Below, in pieces: positions 1 through 6,590 of a stretch of DNA of 7,264 bases (its first letter is position 1; every line of letters starts with the position of its first letter). This DNA comes from Methylacidiphilaceae bacterium UBA1321 (lineage in GTDB: Bacteria; Verrucomicrobiota; Verrucomicrobiia; Methylacidiphilales; UBA1321). Below the pieces are notes generated by a model, which worked only from the letters and a program-made list of their open reading frames with translations, ran no database searches and was not told where the DNA came from. The stretch is from assembly GCA_002306945.1 (NCBI GenBank), contig DBTH01000211.1:1080-8343 (forward strand), read 5' to 3'. A program made the position numbers and the translations under genes.

Positions 1-181
1 AGACGGCGGCGGTGTCGATCCAGTTGATTCCCGAGTCGAGCGCGGCGTGGATGGCGGCAATCGATTCTTTATCGTCCTGATCGCCCCAGCCGAATTGCCA
101 GTCGCCACCGCCAATGGCCCAGGCGCCGAAACCGATGCGGGTGATTTCCAAATCCGAATTGCCGAGAATGCGTGTTTTCAT
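1..181 (-). CDS. aldo/keto reductase, N-terminal fragment (gene continues beyond left edge)
   Basis: Reading leftward from the ATG at 181-179 gives 60 intact codons with no stop before the window ends. The protein begins MKTRILGNSDLEITRIGFG and continues with GAWAIGG, then a GINWIDTA motif near residues 51-58. This is the start of the aldo/keto reductase barrel: the first beta strands, the glycine-rich turn and the Asp (D56) that belongs to the catalytic tetrad in this family. The catalytic Tyr, Lys and His lie outside the window. Such enzymes are cytoplasmic NADPH-dependent oxidoreductases acting on sugar or other carbonyls; substrate cannot be inferred here. It lies divergently to the GH130/GH94 genes, so a role in sugar metabolism is possible but unproven. 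No Shine-Dalgarno motif precedes the ATG; the upstream stretch is pyrimidine-rich. The start is supported because homology begins within the first few residues. Confidence 0.88.
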   Translation of the reverse strand, partial: MKTRILGNSDLEITRIGFGAWAIGGGDWQFGWGDQDDKESIAAIHAALDSGINWIDTAAV

Positions 182-213
182 GGTGTAATGAGGGAAGGGG
201 ATGGTCTTTTGCT

Positions 214-241
214 AAAATAGAACGGTTTGATGAGAGCGCAA
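214..241 (-). promoter_or_regulatory. possible promoter of the aldo/keto reductase gene
   Basis: On the minus strand TTGCGC (241-236) and TATTTT (219-214) are 16 bp apart. This is a partial match to the sigma-70 consensus (3 of 6 and 4 of 6 bases). It lies 33 bp upstream of the reductase start, a reasonable distance. The match is weak, and in AT-rich DNA such pairs arise by chance. Confidence 0.28.
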
Positions 242-316
242 CCGGTGCGTTTCGTATGGCGTCCAATCACGAGCCTTCGGAGTCTGATGATGAGCAATCT
301 GTTCTGGAAGGAATAA

Positions 317-455
317 TCATGTGCTAATCATATATTGTTATAAATTTACATCCTAATATGTTTATAATAAAGTAATTATATTTTATTCTGGTCTAAAATG
401 GCTTTTATGTTTAGCATATGGTAAATTAATTAATAACGCTCCTAACCCCCTGTTT
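317..455 (+). promoter_or_regulatory. AT-rich control region and leader upstream of the phosphorylase genes
   Basis: From about 320 to 440 the sequence turns sharply AT-rich compared with the genes on either side, as expected for a promoter and regulator-binding region. Several sigma-70-like boxes are present and I cannot choose between them: TTGTTA (335-340) with TATGTT (357-362) at 16 bp, TTTATA (361-366) with TATTCT (384-389) at 17 bp, and an isolated perfect TATAAT (363-368). Inverted TGCTAA (322-327) and TTAGCA (411-416) flank the region, and a palindromic ATTAATTAAT (425-434) sits about 20 bp before the GH130 ATG. These are candidate regulator contacts only. The bases between 182 and 316 hold no convincing gene; a 28-codon open frame (230-316) looks accidental. 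No ribosome binding site precedes the ATG at 456. Confidence 0.5.
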
Positions 456-1466
456 ATGGCTACTTCCGCTCCGGTTCAATCCGCGTCCAATCACGTCGTC
501 ACCCCTGCCTCCATTCCTTGGCAGGATCGTCCTTCGGGCAGTTCGGAATTGATCTGGCGCTATTCACAAAATCCGGTTATAGACCGCAATCCGATCCCGG
601 TCGCGGCGCGCATTTACAACAGCGCGGTGGTTCCGTTCAAAGGACATTTCGCCGGAGTTTTTCGTTCCGATTATCGCACGGGAATGCCGCATATCCACGC
701 CGGTTTCAGCGAAGACGGATTGAAGTGGAAGATCAATCACGAGCCCATCGCATTCGTTCCGGCAGGTCAGACGAAGTACGAAATGGAGTATTCCTACGAT
801 CCGCGTGTTTGCTGGATTGAGGATCGATATTATGTGACATGGTGTAACGGTTACCATGGCGCGCCGACGATTGGCCTGGCGTCGACAACCGATTTCAAGA
901 CGTTCGCGCAATACGAGAATCTATTCATTCCCTTCAACCGGAACGGGGTTTTGTTCCCGCGCCGCATCAACGGTCATTATGCGATCCTGAGCCGTCCCAG
1001 CGACAGCGGTCACACGCCGTTTGGGGATATTTATTATAGTGAAAGTCCCGATCTGCGGTTCTGGGGCAATCACCGTTATGTCATGGGAGCGGGACAGAAT
1101 TGGTGGCAGGGAGTCAAGATCGGCGCGGGTCCGACTCCGATTGAAACGTCCGAGGGCTGGTTGATTTTCTATCACGGCGTGATGAGCACCTGCAATGGGT
1201 TCGTCTACAGCGTGGGGTTGGCCCTGCTGGATCTTGACGAACCGTGGCGCGTGATTGCGCGTGCGCAGTCCTACGTCCTTGGGCCGGAAAAGATCTACGA
1301 GACCACTGGCACCGTTCCGAACGTGGTGTTCCCGTGCGCGGCATTGCACGACAAGGCCAGCGGACGGATCGCTCTTTACTACGGGGCGGCCGACACGGTC
1401 ACAGGGCTGGCGTTCTGCAAGATCGATGAAGTCCTCGAATTTGTGAAGAAGGATTCCGCGGCCTGA
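456..1466 (+). CDS. GH130 family beta-mannoside phosphorylase
   Basis: This 336-residue protein matches glycoside hydrolase family 130, five-bladed beta-propeller enzymes that cleave beta-mannosides with phosphate to give alpha-mannose 1-phosphate. Visible family landmarks in order are WRYSQNPVIDRNPIP (34-48), YSYDPRV (112-118) holding D115 as the expected proton donor, LFPRR...LSRP (166-181), KIGAGPTPI (221-229), FYHGV (238-242), VPNVVFPC (287-294) and YYGAADT (308-314). R180, H240 and Y251 fall where phosphate-binding residues occur in the phosphorylase subgroups, which argues against the hydrolase-type GH130 enzymes. Length fits the mannooligosaccharide-phosphorylase-like subgroups (about 330-350 residues) better than the longer mannosyl-glucose phosphorylases. 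There is no signal peptide, so it should be cytoplasmic. The first roughly 30 residues are a poorly conserved extension, but there is no later ATG before the conserved core. It is 34 bp upstream of the GH94 gene on the same strand and probably co-transcribed. Exact linkage and acceptor are unresolved. Confidence 0.9.
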   Translation: MATSAPVQSASNHVVTPASIPWQDRPSGSSELIWRYSQNPVIDRNPIPVAARIYNSAVVPFKGHFAGVFRSDYRTGMPHIHAGFSEDGLKWKINHEPIAFVPAGQTKYEMEYSYDPRVCWIEDRYYVTWCNGYHGAPTIGLASTTDFKTFAQYENLFIPFNRNGVLFPRRINGHYAILSRPSDSGHTPFGDIYYSESPDLRFWGNHRYVMGAGQNWWQGVKIGAGPTPIETSEGWLIFYHGVMSTCNGFVYSVGLALLDLDEPWRVIARAQSYVLGPEKIYETTGTVPNVVFPCAALHDKASGRIALYYGAADTVTGLAFCKIDEVLEFVKKDSAA

Positions 1467-1500
1467 ACGACGGCTATTTTTCAACCCGGCTTTTCCAATT

Positions 1501-3765
1501 ATGACACAATCTCCGAAGGCCTTTGGCCATTTTTCGTCCGACTCACGCGAATACGTCATCACCGAACCGTTCGCTCCGCCCCGCGCCCAGATCAATTTCT
1601 TGTGGAATGACACGATCATTTCCGGAGTGAATCAATTCGGCGGTGGTGACGGTGTTTTCAACAACCAGACGTTGATGTATAACCATCCACAGGGCCGCGT
1701 GCGGTTGGTTCGCGACGGGCGCCGTTACTTCTATCTGCGCGATCGCAAATCCGGCGTGTTCTGGAATGCGGGTCTGTTTCCCGTGAAGCAGCCGGGAGCG
1801 AAATTGACCACCTATGTCGGTCTGGGTTACTCGAAGTTTTCCACTGAATACGACGGCATTCAATCCGACAGCCGCATTTTTCTCGCCCCGGATGAACCGG
1901 TCGAAATCTGGGAATTCACCCTGACCAACACGGGCAAGACGGCGCGTTCGCTCCAGTTTGTTCCGTATGTGGAATGGCTTTTGGGCGGCTATGCGACCTT
2001 CAGTAGTCCGTATTCCTATCTCCGCAGCGCGTGGGATGGGAGGTTGAATGCGGTGTGCAGTTACAATACATCCGACGAGCGCCCGCACGACCGTTACAAC
2101 GCTTTTGTCGCTGCCGATGTCCCGTCGAAGGAATGGTGCGGAGGTCGGCGTGAATTCCTCGGCCCGTTCGGCACACCCTCCGAACCGCAGGCCCTTGTCA
2201 CCGGAAAGTTCTCCAATCGGGAAGCGTGGTGCGAGGAATTGGCCGGAGCGTTATTGATCGAAGTCGATCTGGCTCCCGGCGAGTCGAAGTCGGTCACGGT
2301 GCTCCTCGGCAGTTTCAACACCGAGGAGGAAAAGGAGAGGCTCATCAAGAAAGTGCTTCCGTCGTCCTACCGTGCCGCAGCGTGGAAACAGCTCATTGAG
2401 GAAAAAGAACGGATGTTGCAACAGGTCTGGATTGAAACTCCGGACGAATCGGTTAACCGCTTGTCCAACATCTGGGCCAAGCAACAGATCCAGCTTTGCG
2501 TCGAATTCGGACGCGACGGCGCGCGCGGTTTCCGCGACACGCTGCAGGACGCCTGGGGCGTGTTGCCGTTTAACGCACCTTTGGCCCGCGCGAAGATTAG
2601 TGAAACGCTCAGGCATCAGTACAAGGACGGCCATGCCGTGCGCGGTTGGCTGCCTCTCCAACCCCACCATTATTCCGACGGCCCGGCGTGGATCGCGCCA
2701 ACGGTGGCCGCTTATTTGCAGGAAACGGGCGACCGGGCGTTCCTCGATGAAAAGGTTCCGTTCCTGGACGAAGGCGAAGACACGGTGCTTGGGCACGTTC
2801 TGCGAGGGGTGCGTCATTTGAGCGAAGATCTCGGCGTGCATGGACTGGTTCTGGCGCACGAAGGTGACTGGAACGATTCCCTCAATTGGATGGGCAAACG
2901 AGGCAAGGGCGAGAGTGTGTGGACTTCAATGGCACTCTTTCACAGCCTCAATGTCGTGGCCGAAATGGCCCGGGAACTTCTCGTCGATCCCGCTCTCGAA
3001 AAGGAAATGCTCGAACGTGCGGAAAAGATTCGTGCGGCCATCGACAAGAACGGTTGGGATGGCGAATGGTATCTGGCCGGATGGAGCGACTTTGGTAATC
3101 CGGTCGGCTCGCATACGAACAAAGAGGGCAAGGTCTATCTCAATACCCAGACCTGGGCTGCGTTGACTGGGATCGCGAAGGGCGATCGGCTGGAAAAGAG
3201 TTGGAAGGCCGTGGACGAAATTTTGGAGACGCCGCGCGGTTCATTGACTCTCTGGCCGAATTACACGGGCAAGGACGAGAATGTCGGTCGCGTGACGATG
3301 TTGCTGCCGGGCATGTATGAAAACGGCACGCCGTACTGTCATGGCACCGCCTTCAAGATCGTTGCCGACATCGTTTCGGGCCGCGTCGACAAGGCGCTCG
3401 AAAGCTGGCACAAGGTTCGTCCCGACAATCCGAACCATCCGTCCATTGTTTCCGGCTGTGAGCCCTACGCCTTCACCAATCAGTATCTCGGACCCGGCAA
3501 CGGCCGCGCCGGGGAATCGATTAGCGGATGGATCACTGGCAGTGCGGGCTGGATGTTCCGCGCCGTGCTCGAATACTTCTGCGGTATCAAACCCGGCTAC
3601 AAGGGGCTCGTCATCGAACCGTCCCTCCCGTCGGCCTGGCCCGAAGTGACCGTGCGCCGTCATTTGCGCGGGAAGGATTACCGGATTCACATCAAACGCG
3701 CAGGCGCTGGATATGAGATTCGGGTCAATGACAAGCCCTACATGGGTGGCGTCATCGCGTATTAA
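1501..3765 (+). CDS. GH94 family beta-glycoside phosphorylase (cellobiose-phosphorylase-like)
   Basis: This 754-residue protein has the GH94 layout: an N-terminal beta-sandwich (about 1-270) opening with FGHFSSDSREYVIT, a helical linker, an (alpha/alpha)6 barrel (about 320-690) and a short C-terminal beta domain. Key motifs are GFRDTLQD (343-350) for sugar binding, EGDWND (454-459) with the catalytic Asp (probably D459), GKGESVWTS just after, H614, Q661 and TG (679-680), which fit the phosphate site. The family inverts beta-glycosides with phosphate, giving an alpha-sugar 1-phosphate. Known members act on cellobiose, chitobiose, laminaribiose, cellobionate or 1,2-beta-glucans. The protein is slightly shorter than cellobiose phosphorylases (about 800). 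The usual SDDxxW motif reads SDGPAW (392-397), so specificity is uncertain. No signal peptide is present, so it is cytoplasmic. Pairing with GH130 suggests joint use of mixed gluco/manno-oligosaccharides. No Shine-Dalgarno is seen; the ATG fits the family start. The stop codon overlaps that of the convergent AraC gene. Confidence 0.9.
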   Translation: MTQSPKAFGHFSSDSREYVITEPFAPPRAQINFLWNDTIISGVNQFGGGDGVFNNQTLMYNHPQGRVRLVRDGRRYFYLRDRKSGVFWNAGLFPVKQPGAKLTTYVGLGYSKFSTEYDGIQSDSRIFLAPDEPVEIWEFTLTNTGKTARSLQFVPYVEWLLGGYATFSSPYSYLRSAWDGRLNAVCSYNTSDERPHDRYNAFVAADVPSKEWCGGRREFLGPFGTPSEPQALVTGKFSNREAWCEELAGALLIEVDLAPGESKSVTVLLGSFNTEEEKERLIKKVLPSSYRAAAWKQLIEEKERMLQQVWIETPDESVNRLSNIWAKQQIQLCVEFGRDGARGFRDTLQDAWGVLPFNAPLARAKISETLRHQYKDGHAVRGWLPLQPHHYSDGPAWIAPTVAAYLQETGDRAFLDEKVPFLDEGEDTVLGHVLRGVRHLSEDLGVHGLVLAHEGDWNDSLNWMGKRGKGESVWTSMALFHSLNVVAEMARELLVDPALEKEMLERAEKIRAAIDKNGWDGEWYLAGWSDFGNPVGSHTNKEGKVYLNTQTWAALTGIAKGDRLEKSWKAVDEILETPRGSLTLWPNYTGKDENVGRVTMLLPGMYENGTPYCHGTAFKIVADIVSGRVDKALESWHKVRPDNPNHPSIVSGCEPYAFTNQYLGPGNGRAGESISGWITGSAGWMFRAVLEYFCGIKPGYKGLVIEPSLPSAWPEVTVRRHLRGKDYRIHIKRAGAGYEIRVNDKPYMGGVIAY

Positions 3766-4682
3766 TCCGGCTCGATCAAAGAACCTGAGTTTCTCTGATA
3801 CGGCAGGAAACGGACCTTGCGGTAATGCCGCGGGGAATGGCCGGTTTTCTGCCGGAACCAGCGGGAAAAAGCGGGCAATGAGAGAAAGCCGGTCTCGTAG
3901 GCGATCTGCTTCATCGGATTGGGAGAGCTCTGAATCAAGGCGATGGCCGTCTGAAGGCGTCGCCGGTCGAAGTGTTGCCACGGAGTGTGGCCGAATTGCT
4001 TGCAAAACAGCCGGTCGAGTTGGCTGCTGCTGAGACCGATTTCACGAGCCAGTTTCTTCTCGTTAAAGTCCTCGGTCAAGGGATGCGTATCGATTTTCTT
4101 CAAGGCGGTGAGAATTCTCTCGTCGACTTGTCCGATGCGTGAAGGGTGTTGTCCGAGTCGGAGCATGATACGGCAATACATGTCAATCCACGCGGGAAAG
4201 TAATGCTGGATTCGGAGATAGGACTCCAGGTTGCAACTGGCCCAGAGCAGATGCATTTTTACGTTCGGAAAAAGATGCGTAATGCGGCGGCAAAGTAACT
4301 CGGCCTGTCGTGTAAGACCGGGGGTATTTGTTGAATTGACGCTGAGAGGTGTTTTTAGCGTGAAGAGAGGTTGGCCGCCGGGCCAATTCAGGTTGAAGTG
4401 AATAGAGAGAATTTCCGAGCCGGGAGTAAATTTCTGAAGTCGATCGCCTTGCGGAGGAAACACCCATTCTCCAGGGCCAGCTTTAATCCGTCCCAGATTA
4501 TTTTCGACGATAAGGCTGCCCGATTTCAGGAGAATCGCTGATTGGCCGGGAAAGTGTTCTCTGACGGTTTCGTATTCCGGTTCCACGGTCGACTCGTAAA
4601 CCCACATCAATTCCATCTTTAAATGCGTCCACTCGGCGACATAGAGCTGAGTAATGGGGAGATTGCGAGGACTGACACTCAT
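3762..4682 (-). CDS. AraC-family transcriptional regulator
   Basis: This 306-residue protein has a C-terminal AraC/XylS DNA-binding domain (about 190-292) with two helix-turn-helix units: KKLAREIGLSSSQLDRLF (209-226) and MKQIAYETGFLSLPAFSRWF (257-276), followed by the family ending TGHSPRHYRK. The N-terminal half (about 25-110) looks like a cupin-type ligand-sensing domain, with GEWVFPPQGDRLQKF and ILSIHF segments; the middle (about 125-185) is helical. Relatives of this type usually control sugar-use genes and often activate them when sugar binds. The gene converges on GH94 with the two stop codons sharing a TTAA, and is divergent from the PEP-CTERM gene across 82 bp. It is therefore the most likely local regulator of the phosphorylases, the surface protein or both. 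The ligand is unknown. No Shine-Dalgarno precedes the ATG at 4682; M23 is an alternative start, but the longer form keeps a plausible N-terminus. Confidence 0.9.
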   Translation of the reverse strand: MSVSPRNLPITQLYVAEWTHLKMELMWVYESTVEPEYETVREHFPGQSAILLKSGSLIVENNLGRIKAGPGEWVFPPQGDRLQKFTPGSEILSIHFNLNWPGGQPLFTLKTPLSVNSTNTPGLTRQAELLCRRITHLFPNVKMHLLWASCNLESYLRIQHYFPAWIDMYCRIMLRLGQHPSRIGQVDERILTALKKIDTHPLTEDFNEKKLAREIGLSSSQLDRLFCKQFGHTPWQHFDRRRLQTAIALIQSSPNPMKQIAYETGFLSLPAFSRWFRQKTGHSPRHYRKVRFLPYQRNSGSLIEPD

Positions 4683-4764
4683 GCGTAAATAGGTTAACTT
4701 TTAGGTAAAATAGGGCAAGCCTATCTTATCGAGATAAAACGCTCAGTTATGCTATTCTTAATGG
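4683..4764. promoter_or_regulatory. divergent promoter region between AraC regulator and PEP-CTERM gene
   Basis: These 82 bp must hold the promoters for both genes. Visible structure includes repeated TAGGT (4690-4694 and 4702-4706) with TAGGG at 4711-4715, a GTTAAC palindrome (4693-4698), an inverted repeat ATAGG-GCAAG-CCTAT (4710-4724) and TTATC-GA-GATAA (4726-4737). On the plus strand TATGCT (4748-4753) and TATTCT (4753-4758) are possible -10 boxes, which would leave a very short leader for the PEP-CTERM gene. On the minus strand TATTTT (4712-4707) is a possible -10 box for the regulator. None has a good partner -35 box, so activation by a regulator is plausible. Binding by the adjacent AraC protein is inference. 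Confidence 0.45.
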
Positions 4765-5589
4765 ATGAAAAGGTTTCTCTGTACGACGGCTCTGTTGTTC
4801 TCACTGGCTGCGCTGCCCCTTTCTTCGCAAGCGGCATTGTTAAGCTATTGGAATTTTAACAATGTCAGTACGGCTTACAACTCGACGGGAGGGGTATTGG
4901 GTTCGTTCAACACAACGGCAGCCAGCTATGGGGAACAATACACAGTCGGAACTTCCACCTACAGGTTATCGAGCAATACGGCGAACTCGACAGTATTCAA
5001 CTCCTCATCCGTGTATCTGGATTTGACTAATCTGACAACAGTAACAAGCGCGGTCGTTAATGGCATGTCGGGTACCACACGAGCTACAACGAGTTCAGGG
5101 ACGGGAGGTTTCGGTGGTTTCGCCGATACCACCACCAACCGTGTGTCGAGCGACACGACTACGGGAGATTCCCTGATTATCTTAAATCCCAGTGGAGCCG
5201 AAAATGGTCACTACATTCAACTGAGTCTTTCCAGCGCGGGCTACAGCGGTTTGACTTTGACCTATGACACGCGCTTGCAGAGCAGTAAAACCGGGACGGA
5301 GACCTGGACATACAGTACGGATGGCGGTACGACATGGAATTCGATCGCGACCTTGAGTCTGACTGGAACCGGCTCGTTCAGTACACAGACAGTGGACTTG
5401 ACTTCCCTGACGGCGCTGAACAATCAAAGCACTTTCCTTCTGCGTATGGCCATAAGCGGAGCTAGCGCCAGCTTTGCGATAGACAACCTGCAATTGACAG
5501 CATCCGTTCCTGAGCCAGCGGCTTGTCTCTCGATTCTTTCCGGGATTGCCATGCTCGGCGTCCTGAGACGGATACGCAGGCGGCGCTGA
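4765..5589 (+). CDS. PEP-CTERM domain secreted/surface protein
   Basis: This 274-residue protein carries an N-terminal signal peptide (basic MKR, hydrophobic stretch 8-18, likely cut after SQA at 21-23). It ends with a classic PEP-CTERM tail: VPEPA (248-252), a hydrophobic segment (about 253-267) and a basic end RRIRRRR. Such proteins are exported by Sec, then processed by exosortase/EpsH-type enzymes and attached to or released at the cell surface, often in exopolysaccharide-forming bacteria. The mature part is rich in Ser, Thr, Asn and Gly and looks like a beta-sandwich. It begins with ALLSYWNFNN, a common opening in these proteins, and contains one Asp-box-like motif STDGGTTW (184-191). 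The final SFAIDNLQL before the tail is also typical. No catalytic residues are recognised; function is unknown, perhaps adhesive or sugar-binding. The gene is divergent from the AraC regulator and is followed by a strong terminator. No exosortase gene is present in the window. Confidence 0.9.
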   Translation: MKRFLCTTALLFSLAALPLSSQAALLSYWNFNNVSTAYNSTGGVLGSFNTTAASYGEQYTVGTSTYRLSSNTANSTVFNSSSVYLDLTNLTTVTSAVVNGMSGTTRATTSSGTGGFGGFADTTTNRVSSDTTTGDSLIILNPSGAENGHYIQLSLSSAGYSGLTLTYDTRLQSSKTGTETWTYSTDGGTTWNSIATLSLTGTGSFSTQTVDLTSLTALNNQSTFLLRMAISGASASFAIDNLQLTASVPEPAACLSILSGIAMLGVLRRIRRRR

Positions 5590-5607
5590 TCGAGTGATTC
5601 TGGATTT

Positions 5608-5651
5608 TTCAGTGCGTGTCATCCGATATGGATTGGGTGACACGCACTGAA
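5608..5651 (+). terminator. rho-independent terminator after the PEP-CTERM gene
   Basis: Arms at 5608-5624 and 5635-5651 pair over 17 bp with a single G-U wobble and a 10-base loop, beginning 18 bp after the stop codon. The 3' side is followed by a T-rich run (TTGTTTTCT, 5652-5660), as expected for rightward termination. On the minus strand the stem is followed by an A-rich rather than T-rich stretch, so it is not a good terminator for the convergent LysR gene. A smaller hairpin, GGCA/TGCC at 5661-5672, lies next to it and has no T-run on either strand. Confidence 0.85.
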
Positions 5652-5678
5652 TTGTTTTCTGGCAGTCCTGCCGGGGTA

Positions 5679-6590
5679 TTATTTGGAATAGATTTCTGTT
5701 GTTTTGCGCTCCGAGGGAACCCTATTCATAAACCATTCGACGAATGAGCGGGTCAGGGAAGAGTGGTTGTCCTTGCGCAGAACCAGAAACGCATTCATGT
5801 TGAGTTTGAAGTTGGTGACGGGCCGGTAGAATACTCCCTTGATTCCGTAGTTTTGAACGGAGGAGGGCAGGAACGCGACACCGAGACCTTCCGCGACGAG
5901 GCGGACAATAGTTTGGACTTCCACGGCTTCCTGAACGATTCGCGGGCTGAAACCGGCCTGACGACAGGCGCTGATGACATGGTCGTAGAGATCGACCCGG
6001 ATCTTGCGGGCATTGAGGATGAAGTTTTCGTTCTTCAATTCGCGGACACGAAGGCTGGTTCGTTTGGCCAGAGGATTGCTTCGCGGCAGGGCCAACACGA
6101 CCGGATCGTGAAAGATGGGGATTTGTTCCAGCCGCTCGTCGTTCTGAAAGGGTGCGATGACTCCCACATCGACGATGCCATCGTGCAACGCTTCCACCTG
6201 GTGGATGGCGGGCATTTCGACCAGATCGAGATCCACGTCGGGATGTGACCGGTTGTAGTGGGTGATGAGCCGTGGCAGGAAGGGAATGGGTGTTGAAATG
6301 AAGGCAAACGCGAGTCGTCCCGATTTACCTTCTCCGCGTTTGCGCGCCAGTCGAATCGAGAAGTCCGCCTGGGCCAGCGTGCGGATTGCCTCGGGGAGAA
6401 ATATTTTTCCGATGTCGGAAAGTTCCACCCGGTGCCGGTTGCGGCGCAGGAGCGAATAACCGATTTCCTCTTCCAACTGCCGGATTTGCTGACTCAAGGA
6501 CGGTTGTGCAATGTGCAGGCGTGCCGAGGCGCGGGTGAAGTTCAATTCCTCGGCAATGGCCACAAAATAACGGAGATGTCTCAGTTCCAT
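5679..6590 (-). CDS. LysR-family transcriptional regulator
   Basis: This 303-residue protein has the standard LysR architecture and length. The N-terminal winged helix-turn-helix (about 1-65) starts MELRHLRYFVAIAEELNFTR and contains ARLHIAQPSLSQQIRQLE (23-40). A linker helix follows, then a periplasmic-binding-like effector domain (about 91-293). The N-terminus resembles the BenM/CatM/CynR branch, whose members sense aromatic acids or small anions; S99-T100 in FISTPIPFLP sit where effector contacts occur in that branch. It is divergent from a FUSC/AaeB-like efflux gene across 123 bp, the usual arrangement for a LysR regulator controlling its neighbour. An aromatic or organic acid inducer is therefore plausible but not shown. 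It converges with the PEP-CTERM gene. The ATG at 6590 gives the canonical LysR start, with no Shine-Dalgarno upstream. Confidence 0.92.
   Translation of the reverse strand: MELRHLRYFVAIAEELNFTRASARLHIAQPSLSQQIRQLEEEIGYSLLRRNRHRVELSDIGKIFLPEAIRTLAQADFSIRLARKRGEGKSGRLAFAFISTPIPFLPRLITHYNRSHPDVDLDLVEMPAIHQVEALHDGIVDVGVIAPFQNDERLEQIPIFHDPVVLALPRSNPLAKRTSLRVRELKNENFILNARKIRVDLYDHVISACRQAGFSPRIVQEAVEVQTIVRLVAEGLGVAFLPSSVQNYGIKGVFYRPVTNFKLNMNAFLVLRKDNHSSLTRSFVEWFMNRVPSERKTTEIYSK

Noticed and set aside
230..316. 28-codon open frame on the plus strand between the reductase and GH130 genes
   Set aside because: It has no Shine-Dalgarno, no recognisable sequence, and overlaps the expected promoter of the divergent reductase. 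The even shorter ATG-TGC-TAA frame after GGAAGGA at 318-326 is also likely chance.
921..1619. 232-codon open frame antisense to the GH130 gene
   Set aside because: It is composed of reverse-strand codons of a clear GH130 gene, has no family character, and arises from codon bias.
3241..4005. 254-codon minus-strand open frame covering the end of GH94 and part of the AraC gene
   Set aside because: It overlaps two well-supported genes, including the AraC gene on the same strand in another frame, and its product is rich in Arg, Ala and Pro without recognisable motifs.
5113..5133. GGTGGT/ACCACC inverted repeat inside the PEP-CTERM gene
   Set aside because: It is short, imperfect in spacing and created by Gly- and Thr-rich codons; no regulatory role is indicated.
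5182..5643. 153-codon open frame antisense to the PEP-CTERM gene
   Set aside because: It spans the terminator hairpin and has no signal peptide or known motif; the plus-strand gene explains the region fully.
5763..6248. 161-codon plus-strand open frame antisense to the LysR gene
   Set aside because: The LysR reading on the opposite strand is full-length and canonical; this frame is its complement shadow.
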